Positions 1 through 6,987 of a stretch of 64,000 bases of DNA are shown piece after piece. Source of the DNA: Microbacterium sp. AK009 (GTDB lineage Bacteria > Actinomycetota > Actinomycetes > Actinomycetales > Microbacteriaceae); the NCBI RefSeq assembly GCF_013410955.1, contig NZ_JACCCG010000006.1, positions 1-64,000 on the forward strand. Reading direction: 5' to 3'. Made by a program: the position numbers and the translations under genes. How positions within the stretch are numbered: position 1 is the stretch's first letter; every line of letters begins with the position of its first letter. The notes beneath the pieces are model-generated. The model saw only the letters and a program-made list of their open reading frames with translations. It had not been told where the DNA came from and ran no database searches.

Positions 1-62
1 CACCTATCGAGTACGAGACCGAATACCATCAAGCACACGCCCAGGAGCCCCTGGCCGCGTGA
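1..62 (+). CDS. IS3-type transposase, C-terminal end only (partial)
   Basis: The window opens inside a plus-strand frame that reads PIEYETEYHQAHAQEPLAA and stops at TGA 60-62. The PxEYExxY-x-H tail is the kind of C-terminus seen in OrfB transposases of the IS3 family, just after the DDE catalytic domain, which lies outside the window. The stop is followed within 40 bases by a sequence that looks like an IS3 terminal inverted repeat, which supports the call. Only 19 residues are visible, so family assignment rests on this tail plus the adjacent IS end. It is a recognition from memory, not an alignment. Confidence 0.6.
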   Translation, partial: PIEYETEYHQAHAQEPLAA

Positions 63-95
63 CAGAAAAGCCTCCACGGAACCCAGGACGGTTCA
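1..95 (+). mobile_element. Right end of an IS3-family insertion sequence
   Basis: Bases 68-95 read AAGCCTCC then ACGGAACCCAGGACGGTTCA. In reverse the end starts TGAACCGTCCTGGGTTCC, which resembles the TGAACC... termini of IS3-family elements in actinobacteria. The end directly abuts the DUF222 coding frame: the TGA at 93-95 read on the minus strand is both the IS tip and the premature stop of that gene. The left end and any 3-4 bp target duplication lie outside the window, so completeness of the element cannot be judged. Confidence 0.6.
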
Positions 96-1175
96 GGCCA
101 TCCGCCTTGCGGTGTCGGGGTCGACGGGGGTGACCCCGTTCAGCTCCGCACCCGAGTTCGTCACCCCGGTGAGGGTGGTGATGGGGATGGTGATCTGCAC
201 CTCCGCCTTGATTGCGCCGAGCCCGCCGCCGGTGGTGGTCGGGTCGGTGGGGTCGATCACCGGGGTCCCGGCGAGGAGCATGTCCAGGGCCAGGTCGCAG
301 CGGATCTCATCCAACGACCGGTCATCGAACCACGGCTCGGCGTCGTGCATGGCTTCGGCGTCTTGCGTGGCATCGGCGCTGCTGTTGCTCTTGCCGTTGC
401 CGTTGCCGTTGTCGTTGCCGTTGCTCTCGCCGTCGCCGTTGCCGTTGCCGTTGCCGTTACCGTTCCCGCCCGTCTTCTTCGCCTCAGCCTGCCCGGCGGC
501 GTAGGCGCGCCGCTTCGCGCGGTCGACGTCCTTGACCGTCGTCCCCTGCCCGGTGAGGCGGTGGTAGGCGCCGTGGATGTAGACGTTCCCACCCACGATC
601 GTCAACGCCGACAGGGTGTCGTCCAGGTCCGTGACCCACACCCGCCGCTGCCGTATCGCGGTGTCGTGCCGTTCCTGCAACGGGCGCGGGTCCAACACCT
701 CCGCGCGCTGCCGGGCGTACTTCTTCGTCCGCGGCACCGTCTGCCGCTCCGCCTCCACCAGCACGATCCGCTCGAACGACGCCCTGTCCACCGGGTCCTC
801 GATGACCCGTCCCGCGTCCTGGATCACCTGCGCATGCGCCCGCGTCACCCGCCCCTCCACGAGGGCTTCCATCGTCTGCGGGAACAACTCGATGAGTTCA
901 TGCGCGTCGTGCATCTGCGTCTGCATCGCCCGGTCGTTCACCCGCACCGCCATCCCGAGCTCGAGTGCCATCGACCGCAGCGGCATGTCCCGCTCCCGCG
1001 ACGACACCGACCCGATCCGCGACCGCTGCTCCAGCGTCAACGCGTACGCATCCGCCAGCAGCCGGGTCCTCTTCGCCGCAAGCTTCGCCTCTGCTCGCTG
1101 CAACTTGGCCAGTTCGTCCGCGAACACCCCGGCGCGCTTGTCTTCCGCCCGCCGCCGCTTCTCGTCCGCGTCCAC
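93..1175 (-). pseudogene. DUF222 domain protein, truncated before its HNH nuclease domain by an IS end
   Basis: This is the N-terminal DUF222 part of the actinobacterial DUF222-HNH family. It starts at GTG 1175, runs through a charged coiled-coil N-terminus and the conserved LTGVTNSGAELNGVTPVDPDTARRMA-type segment near the end, and then stops. In intact family members this segment leads into the HNH endonuclease domain (C-x-x-C, H, N and H residues), which is absent here. The stop codon TGA 93-95 is the first triplet of the IS3-type terminal repeat, so the gene was probably cut by transposition. A Gly/Asn low-complexity tract sits near residues 237-262. A nuclease function is unlikely to remain. 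Confidence 0.7.
385..465. repeat. Imperfect GTTGCC hexanucleotide tandem repeat
   Basis: About a dozen copies of GTTGCC or one-base variants (GTCGCC, GTTGTC, CTCGCC) run head to tail. On the minus strand they encode a (Gly-Asn)n linker in the DUF222 protein. The period of six keeps the frame, so copy-number change would alter linker length without a frameshift. Confidence 0.8.
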
Positions 1176-1262
1176 TGAAAACCCCGTCTCGATGACCTAC
1201 CCACATCATCGTAGGGGGTTCCGACATTGACTGAAGAGAATACCGCGTACAGACGAAACTAT

Positions 1263-2174
1263 CTACGAACGAGCCAGCCGCCGCTCGAGCACCCCGCGCG
1301 CGAGCGGCTCATCCACGCGAGACACGTGCCACCGCATCCGATCCTCGGCAGCCGGGCCGAGGTCGTCGAAGCGCCTTCCGAATCGGGCGCGGACGTCTTC
1401 GCGGGGCCAATCGGCGGGCAGCAGCGCCGCCGGAAGCCCCGCATCCACGCCCCGGAACGCCTGCCACTGGATCATCAGCCCCGTCCGCTCCGCCAGGGCC
1501 GCCGCCCCCGTGAGTTCCGCCGTCGACGCGACCAGCTCGCGACGGAACACCTCATAGCGCTCACCGACGCCGGCGAGATCCCACGCGCGCTGCGGTCCGC
1601 CCGGCCCCGCGACATCCAGCTGTGCACGCATCGTGGTGACATCCGGAACCCCGAGGTCGAGCAGCTCCGCTCGGGCGAGCGCCGCGACATCCGAGGGGGA
1701 GATCCACACGCCGTCGTAGAGCGGACCGAACCCCAGGAACTTCAGCCGCGAGCGTGCCGTGTGGCGGAGGGCCCGCTGCGACTCCGGGATCGAGAACGTC
1801 ACCACGCTCCACGCACCGTCCCACACTACCGGCGCGACCCCGAAACTCTCGAGCCACCGCGCCTCGTCTTCGATGATCGCCCGTCCCCGCGAGGTGAGCC
1901 CGTGGGTGGTTCGGCGACCCTCCCGACGTTGCTCGAGGAGCTCCAACCGCACGAGCCGCGCGAGTGTCGCGCGCGCAGCGGGCTCCTTCATCCCGAGATC
2001 GCCCATCGCACCGACGAGCGCCGCCGACGGGAGGGGATCGTCGTTGCGCCACCAGTAGTCGCCGAAGAGAGTCAGCACCTGCCGCGCGGGCGACACCTTG
2101 CGAAGCGGCCGACCGCCACCGATCGCGGCCTCCCCCGGAGAGGAGGACAGATCGGATGACGCGGCGAGGGCCAT
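1263..2174 (-). CDS. PaaX family transcriptional regulator
   Basis: This 303-residue protein has the PaaX layout. A GntR-like winged helix comes first (about 28-100, with LFGDYWW and the MKEPAARATLARLVRLELL recognition region). Next is a central Cas2-like fold (about 115-180, WDGAWSVVTFSIPE and LRFLGFGPLYDGVWISP-type motifs), then a PaaX C-terminal domain. PaaX of E. coli represses phenylacetate catabolism and is relieved by phenylacetyl-CoA. No paa genes are present here, so the target is unknown. It stands alone, divergent from the AIM24 gene with about 75 bp between starts. The ATG at 2174 has only a weak ribosome site (CAGGATG). Confidence 0.85.
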   Translation of the reverse strand: MALAASSDLSSSPGEAAIGGGRPLRKVSPARQVLTLFGDYWWRNDDPLPSAALVGAMGDLGMKEPAARATLARLVRLELLEQRREGRRTTHGLTSRGRAIIEDEARWLESFGVAPVVWDGAWSVVTFSIPESQRALRHTARSRLKFLGFGPLYDGVWISPSDVAALARAELLDLGVPDVTTMRAQLDVAGPGGPQRAWDLAGVGERYEVFRRELVASTAELTGAAALAERTGLMIQWQAFRGVDAGLPAALLPADWPREDVRARFGRRFDDLGPAAEDRMRWHVSRVDEPLARGVLERRLARS

Positions 2175-2235
2175 GCCGACATCCTGGCAGGTCGCACGCC
2201 CCTACCGGCGGGTATCGCCCGACCGGACGCCTCGC

Positions 2236-2241
2236 TATGGT
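2236..2241 (+). promoter_or_regulatory. -10 element TATGGT, leaderless-type, for the AIM24 gene
   Basis: TATGGT ends 6 nt before the ATG at 2248, so the transcript would start at or next to the start codon. The same geometry recurs throughout the window. Confidence 0.5.
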
Positions 2242-2247
2242 GTGGCC

Positions 2248-2955
2248 ATGAAGGCCACCATCGCAGGGACGACCATGCCGGTTCTCGAGCTCACCCTCGA
2301 CCCGGGCGAGCGGATCATCGCCGAAGGCGGCGACGTCTCGTGGCTGACACCGGGCTTCGACATCCAGACCTCCACTGCGTTCGGCTCAGGCGGCAAGGGC
2401 GGCTTCATGAGCGGCCTGAAGCGCATGGTCGGCGGCGGGCAGCTCTTCCTCACCCAGTACACAGCGCAGGCACCGGGGAGCTTCGTCGCGTTCGCCGCGC
2501 AGCTGCCGGGCACGATCCGCGAGATCGCGATCGACCCACAGGACCAGTTCATGGTGCAGTCGGGCGCCTACATGGCGAGCACTCCTGCCGTCGAGGTGTC
2601 GGTGGGGCTGCAGAAGAAGCTCGGCGCCGGCATCTTCGGCGGCGCCGGCGTGGTGTTCCAGAAGCTCGCGGGCAACGGCACCGCCTGGGTGCAGCTCGCC
2701 GGCGAGATCGTCGAGTACGACCTGCAGGCCGGGCAGTCGCTCCTCATCCACCCGGGCCACCTGGCGCTCTACCGGGCCGAGATGCCGCTCGAGTTCGCCA
2801 GCATCAAGGGCATCAAGAACAAGTTCTTCGGCGACTCGCTCTTCCTCGCTCAGCTGCACGGGCCTGGCCACGCCTGGCTGCAGTCGATGACGCCCGCGAA
2901 GCTCGCTGCGGCGATCGAGCCGTACCTGCCCGAGAAGTCGGGCGACGACAACTGA
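2248..2955 (+). CDS. AIM24 family protein (TIGR00266-like)
   Basis: The 235-residue protein is a beta-rich AIM24 family member: it opens with a PVLELTLDPGERIIAEGGDVSW motif region, followed by repeats of Gly-rich strands (FGSGGKGGFMSGLKRMVGGG, and GLQKKLGAGIFGGAGVVFQKL near 130-150). The bacterial family has a TRAP-like fold and no established biochemical role. The start is set at ATG 2248, because the alignment-like family beginning MKATI... lies there and a -10 hexamer sits 6 nt upstream. A longer in-frame extension to 2098 runs antisense into the PaaX gene and is not credible. The next gene starts 10 bases downstream, so the two are likely cotranscribed. Confidence 0.85.
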   Translation: MKATIAGTTMPVLELTLDPGERIIAEGGDVSWLTPGFDIQTSTAFGSGGKGGFMSGLKRMVGGGQLFLTQYTAQAPGSFVAFAAQLPGTIREIAIDPQDQFMVQSGAYMASTPAVEVSVGLQKKLGAGIFGGAGVVFQKLAGNGTAWVQLAGEIVEYDLQAGQSLLIHPGHLALYRAEMPLEFASIKGIKNKFFGDSLFLAQLHGPGHAWLQSMTPAKLAAAIEPYLPEKSGDDN

Positions 2956-2965
2956 GGAACGGCTC

Positions 2966-3430
2966 GTGCCCCGCATCCTCATCACCGGCATGTCGGGCGC
3001 CGGGAAGTCGACCCTCCTCGCCGAGCTCGCGCGCCGCGGCCACCTCACCGTCGACACAGACCATGACGGCTGGACCGACGGCGACGGTGGACCCTGGGAC
3101 GAGGAGCGGATGGCGCGACTGCTCGCCACGCGAGAGCACGTCGTCGTCTCGGGCACGGCCGAGAACCAGGGGCTGTTCCGAGACCGGTTCGCCCATATCG
3201 TCCTGCTGAGCGCACCGATCGAGGTCCTGCTCGAGCGCGTCCGGCGGCGCACCGACAACCCGTACGGGAAGACCCCGGAACAGCAGGATGACATCCGCCG
3301 CTACACGATCGAGGTCGAGCCGCTTCTCCGCCGATCGGCGACGCTCGAACTCGACGGGCGCCGACCGGTGTCCGAGCTCGCCGACGAGGTCGAGGCGCTC
3401 CTCGCCGGAGCTCCCGCCCGAGAGCGCTGA
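2966..3430 (+). CDS. Small P-loop nucleotide kinase-like protein
   Basis: This 154-residue protein has a Walker A loop at residues 8-15 (GMSGAGKST). A DTD...DG segment follows at 30-35, then a hydrophobic strand ending in S, HIVLLSAP (about residue 76-83), and an arginine-rich LID-like helix (LLERVRRRTDNPYG). The layout is that of shikimate-kinase/adenylate-kinase-like P-loop phosphotransferases (AAA_18/AAA_33 type). The substrate is not predictable. Translation starts at GTG 2966, 10 bases after AIM24, with GAGGAACGG as a plausible ribosome site. It may act in the same process as AIM24, but only position supports this. Confidence 0.75.
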   Translation: MPRILITGMSGAGKSTLLAELARRGHLTVDTDHDGWTDGDGGPWDEERMARLLATREHVVVSGTAENQGLFRDRFAHIVLLSAPIEVLLERVRRRTDNPYGKTPEQQDDIRRYTIEVEPLLRRSATLELDGRRPVSELADEVEALLAGAPARER

Positions 3431-3480
3431 GCGCCGCCGTCCGGTCCTCGCCGCCGTCCCTTGCCATCCCCGCCCGAGCA

Positions 3481-3569
3481 TGTCCCACACGATGCGACCC
3501 AGGCCCGCAGCATCCCGCTCCTCCTGCGACATGCTCGCCAGGGATGTCGCAGAAGGCGCGCACTCCGAG
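3481..3569 (+). repeat. 89-bp repeat, copy A
   Basis: It runs from TGTCCCACACGATGCGA to GCACTCCGAG and matches copy B (3757-3845) at about 83 of 89 positions. It holds a 9-bp perfect stem at 3524-3532 and 3544-3552. Confidence 0.85.
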
Positions 3570-3756
3570 TCCCGAAGGCGCAACATCTGGGACATGCTCG
3601 CCGGGGATGTCGCAAAGGGCGCGTGCTCCGAGCGCGGCAGCCACGCGGTCGAGACACGCCCGCTCTCAGACCTCAGCGCACTCGCGTGGCGCTCGTCGCC
3701 GGAGCCCGCCCCGAGCCAGTGAGCGCTGGCCGCACCGCCGCCCCCGCCGCCGCGCG

Positions 3757-3845
3757 TGTCCCACACGATGCGACGTAGGCCCGCAGCATCCCGCTCCTTC
3801 TGCGACATGCTCGCCGGGGATGTCGCAGAAGGCGCGGGCTCCGAG
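3757..3845 (+). repeat. 89-bp repeat, copy B
   Basis: It has the same length and order as copy A, with a 9-bp stem at 3800-3808 and 3820-3828. Both copies point in the same direction between the kinase-like gene and the convergent beta-lactamase-like gene. Confidence 0.85.
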
Positions 3846-3905
3846 CGCCGCGGCCGCACCTATCGAGACACGCAGCCGAGAGAACCGCCGGGCGCCGAAC
3901 CTCGC

Positions 3906-4850
3906 TCAGTACGCGTACTCCATGAGCTCTACCCCGAGCGCGCGGAACGCCTCGTGCGCGCGGCTCCGATGCATGACCGACAGGTCGTCGAAGCAGACGA
4001 TGAGGGCGTAGGCGACTCCGGCGCGGGGACCGGCGATCACCCCGGCCTCGACACGGATGCCACGGTCTCGGCCTGTCTTGTTGAAGAAGAGCAGTCCGTG
4101 GTCATCGCTCTCGTGCGCGAACGGGTCGAGCCCCGTGGCCGACGCGACGAGGGAAAGATCATGGTTGAGAGTCAGCCACTCCGCCACCTGCGCGCTGACC
4201 GCCGGCGACACCGCCTGACTGTTCGCCAGGGCCGCGAAGACCTCCGCGAGATCGCGGGCGGAGCTCAAGGCGAAATGGGGGGCGTCGTCGGGCCCACGGT
4301 GGTCGCGGAACCGGTCGAGGAGCGCCGTGCGTGTGAGACCGAGGGTGTCGATCCGTGCCCGCACGGCGGGCAGACCCACCCGCTCGAGCAGCCCGTTCGC
4401 GGCGAGGCCATCGCCCGCGGCAGCGGCGAGTACCGCCATGTCGACGAGCGGAAGGGTCGGCACCTTCAGGTGCTGCCAGAGCCCCGCACCCTCGATGCCC
4501 GCGAGGCGGGCGCGATCGCACAGCTCGAGCGGGTCGAGGGTTCCGCCCTCGAACTGGGCAGCCACCTCGATCAGCAGCGGCACGACGCCGAGGCCCGCGA
4601 CCGGCTGGGTGACATGGTCGTCACCGGCGAGCACCGTGGTTCCCCGATCGAGATCGGTGATGCGCACCGACACCTGCGCGCCCGACGCCGCGACGGCGTC
4701 GAGGGCGCGCAGGGTCGAGGTGAACGTGCGCGCTCCGCCCCCGCCGCGACGCGAGGTGCGCGCGCGCCCGCGGCGGGGTCCGCGCAGCGGGTCGGCCTCC
4801 CGACGGGAGCCCGGTCCGGAAGACCCCTGCGAGGGCGGTTCGATGGGCAT
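3906..4850 (-). CDS. Class A beta-lactamase-fold protein lacking the catalytic residues
   Basis: The 314-residue protein is a serine beta-lactamase homologue by overall pattern: VSVRITDLDRGTTVLAGDD, two all-alpha segments, a TALLDRFRDHR stretch, then FFNKTG at 255-260 followed by VEAGVIAGPR. KTG is intact, but the SxxK position reads A-G-L-G (85-88) and the SDN position reads GDG (146-148). Spacings of about 61 and 112 residues fit the family (about 60 and 104). Without the nucleophilic serine and general-base lysine it cannot be a normal acyl-enzyme hydrolase. The start is ATG 4850, preceded by GGAGGG; the longer frame to 4934 would overlap the peptidase gene. No signal peptide is evident. 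A binding or scaffolding role is inferred. Confidence 0.75.
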   Translation of the reverse strand: MPIEPPSQGSSGPGSRREADPLRGPRRGRARTSRRGGGGARTFTSTLRALDAVAASGAQVSVRITDLDRGTTVLAGDDHVTQPVAGLGVVPLLIEVAAQFEGGTLDPLELCDRARLAGIEGAGLWQHLKVPTLPLVDMAVLAAAAGDGLAANGLLERVGLPAVRARIDTLGLTRTALLDRFRDHRGPDDAPHFALSSARDLAEVFAALANSQAVSPAVSAQVAEWLTLNHDLSLVASATGLDPFAHESDDHGLLFFNKTGRDRGIRVEAGVIAGPRAGVAYALIVCFDDLSVMHRSRAHEAFRALGVELMEYAY

Positions 4851-4930
4851 CGCCACGCGACTGTCCCTCCTGCCAGACGGTTCGGTCAAGTGTCTACGCG
4901 AAGTCGGCCTTCGCCACCAGACCGGCCGGA

Positions 4931-6913
4931 TCACCAGATGGTGACGCGCTTGTCCTTCTCGAGCCAGAGGGCATCGGACTCGGTGACACCGAACGCGTCG
5001 TAGAACGCATCGATGTTACGGACGATCTGATTGCAGCGGAACTCGTTCGGCGAATGCGGGTCGATCGTCAGCAGGCGGATCGTCTCGGCGTCGCGCCCCT
5101 TCTGCTGCCAGATCTGCGCCCACGACAGCAGCAGCCGCTGGATGCCGGTGAACCCGTCGATCTCGGGGCCCTCCACCGGGGCGCCCTCGATGTCGGCACC
5201 GAGCGACAGGCGATACGCCTTGATCGCGATGCCGAGACCGCCGAGGTCGCCGATGTTCTCACCGATCGTGAGCGCGCCGTTGACCGTGTTCTCCGCCGCG
5301 AGACCCTGCGGCACGAGAGCGCTGTACTGCTCGATGAGCACCGCGGTGCGCTCCTCGAAGGCCGCGCGGTCGGCATCCGTCCACCAGTCGCGCAGCGACC
5401 CGTCGCCGTCGAAGCGGCTCCCCTGGTCGTCGAAGCCGTGACCGATCTCATGACCGATCACCGCGCCGATGCCGCCGTAGTTGGCGGCCGCGTCGCGCGT
5501 CTCGTCGAAGAACGGGTACTGCAGGATCGCCGCGGGGAACACGATCTCGTTCATCAGCGGGTTGTAGTACGCGTTGACCGTCTGCGGCGTCATGTACCAC
5601 TCGTCGCGGTCGATCGGTCCGCCTACCTTCGCCAGCTGGCGATCGTGCTCCCAGATGTGGGAGCGACGCACGTTGCCCACCAGATCGGCCTCGTCGATCT
5701 CGAGCGCGGAGTAGTCCTTCCACATCACGGGGTAGCCGATCTTCGGCGTGAAGGCCTCGAGCTTCGCAAGCGCCCGCTCACGGGTCTCGGGGGTCATCCA
5801 CTCGAGCTCGGAGATGCTCTGCCGGTACGCCTCGATGAGGTTCGCGACGAGTTCATCCATCGCATCCTTCGCCGCCGGGGGGAAGTGCCGCTCGACGTAG
5901 ACCTTGCCGATCGCCTCGCCCATGGCCGCCTCGGTGAGGCCCACCCCGCGCTTCCAGCGCTCGCGGTTGACGGGGACGCCGGTGAGCTGGGTGCCGTAGA
6001 AGGCGAAGTTCGCCTCGACGAAGTCATCCGACAGGAACGGCGCGAGCGCGTGGACGACCTGGAAGCGCAGCCACGCCTTCCAGTCCTCCAGCCGGTCGTC
6101 GCGCAGCAGCCCGCCGAGCCCCTCGATGAAGCTCGGCTGGTAGACGACGACCTCGCTGAACGCGTCCTCGTACCCGGGAGCAAGGCCCTCCAGCCACGGC
6201 TGGAGGTCGGCCCCGGCGAGGCTCTTCACCTGCTCCCAGGTGCGGAGGTTGTAGGTCGCGACGGCGTCGCGGCTCTTGACGTTGTCCCAGTGGTGGGTCG
6301 CCAGCTCGGTCTCGAGGGAGAAGATGCGATCAGCGGATGCCGCGGCGTCGGCGACCCCGGCCAGCTCGAGCATCTTCTCCACGTGCGCCCGGAACGCCGT
6401 GCGGGTGTCGGCGAAGTTCTCCAGGCGGTAGTAGCTCTCGTCGGGGAGGCTCAGTCCGCCCTGCACGAAGAACGGCACGTACCGCTGCGGGTTGCCCGGG
6501 TCGGGCTCGACGTAGAGCACCATGAGCGAGCCCGCACCCTCGCGCTCGAAGGCGCCGACGAGCCGCAGGAAGTCGGGGATGCTCGCGACCTCGTCGATGC
6601 GCGCCAGCTGCGCCGCCAGCGGCGCGGCGCCGAGGTCCGCGATGCGACCGGTGTCCATGAAGCTGGCGTAGAGGTCGCCGATCTTGCGGGTCTCGGTGCC
6701 GGGCTCGGCGCCCTGCGACTCCTCGATGATCGCGCGGACGTCCTTCTCGGCCTGCTCGGCGATGAGGTGGAACGACCCCCACCGCGCCTTGTCGTCGGGG
6801 ATCTCGGTGCGGTCGAGCCACGAGCCGTTGACGTGACGGAACAGGTCGTCCTGCGGGCGGATCTCGTCGCTGAGTTCGTCGAGCGCGAGGCCGGAGTGGA
6901 GGGCATCGGTCAT
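4931..6913 (-). CDS. M13 family zinc metallopeptidase (neprilysin/PepO-like)
   Basis: The 660-residue protein has the full M13 plan. The N-terminal domain begins PQDDLFRHVNGSWLDRTEIP. The NAYYNP motif precedes the catalytic site. The zinc site HEIGHGFDDQG lies near residue 486 (HExxH with two His ligands and Glu), and the third ligand is in the ENIGDLGG motif. The C-terminus RVTIW follows the CNQIVRNIDAFYDAF block typical of the family. There is no signal peptide or membrane anchor, so it is a cytoplasmic oligopeptidase, unlike animal neprilysin. ATG 6913 lies 7 nt after a TATCCT hexamer (6921-6926, minus strand). Confidence 0.92.
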   Translation of the reverse strand: MTDALHSGLALDELSDEIRPQDDLFRHVNGSWLDRTEIPDDKARWGSFHLIAEQAEKDVRAIIEESQGAEPGTETRKIGDLYASFMDTGRIADLGAAPLAAQLARIDEVASIPDFLRLVGAFEREGAGSLMVLYVEPDPGNPQRYVPFFVQGGLSLPDESYYRLENFADTRTAFRAHVEKMLELAGVADAAASADRIFSLETELATHHWDNVKSRDAVATYNLRTWEQVKSLAGADLQPWLEGLAPGYEDAFSEVVVYQPSFIEGLGGLLRDDRLEDWKAWLRFQVVHALAPFLSDDFVEANFAFYGTQLTGVPVNRERWKRGVGLTEAAMGEAIGKVYVERHFPPAAKDAMDELVANLIEAYRQSISELEWMTPETRERALAKLEAFTPKIGYPVMWKDYSALEIDEADLVGNVRRSHIWEHDRQLAKVGGPIDRDEWYMTPQTVNAYYNPLMNEIVFPAAILQYPFFDETRDAAANYGGIGAVIGHEIGHGFDDQGSRFDGDGSLRDWWTDADRAAFEERTAVLIEQYSALVPQGLAAENTVNGALTIGENIGDLGGLGIAIKAYRLSLGADIEGAPVEGPEIDGFTGIQRLLLSWAQIWQQKGRDAETIRLLTIDPHSPNEFRCNQIVRNIDAFYDAFGVTESDALWLEKDKRVTIW

Positions 6914-6974
6914 GGGTTCCAGGATAGGCGGCGCTTCTGCGGGCGGCGTCCGAGGCGGTGTCGCCGACGGGTTC

Positions 6975-6980
6975 TACGCT
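6975..6980 (+). promoter_or_regulatory. -10 element TACGCT for the MATE gene
   Basis: TACGCT is followed by 7 nt and GTG 6988. On the opposite strand TATCCT (6921-6926) serves the peptidase gene, so the 74-bp gap holds two divergent leaderless-type promoters. Confidence 0.5.
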
Positions 6981-6987
6981 CGGTGGG

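Larger units (their letters stand above)
3431..3905. repeat. 475-bp gene-free tract of nested palindromic repeats
   Basis: No coding gene is credible here, although long open frames exist in several registers because of the GC content. Two 89-bp direct copies (3481-3569 and 3757-3845) differ at about six positions. Each contains a perfect hairpin CTGCGACAT / ATGTCGCAG (3524-3552 and 3800-3828) around an 11-base loop of the form GCTCGCC(A/G)GGG. A partial third copy lies at 3588-3633. Its TGGGACATGCTCG (3588-3600) is the exact reverse complement of CGAGCATGTCCCA at 3475-3487. Confidence 0.8.

Noticed and set aside
3431..3905. CRISPR array
   Set aside because: The repeats are few (two full copies), about 89 bp long, and lack evenly sized unique spacers. 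No cas genes are nearby.
3756..5003. Long open frames across the repeat tract and the beta-lactamase-like gene on the plus strand
   Set aside because: They are antisense shadows or read through repeats, with no family match, no initiation region and Arg/Pro-rich composition.
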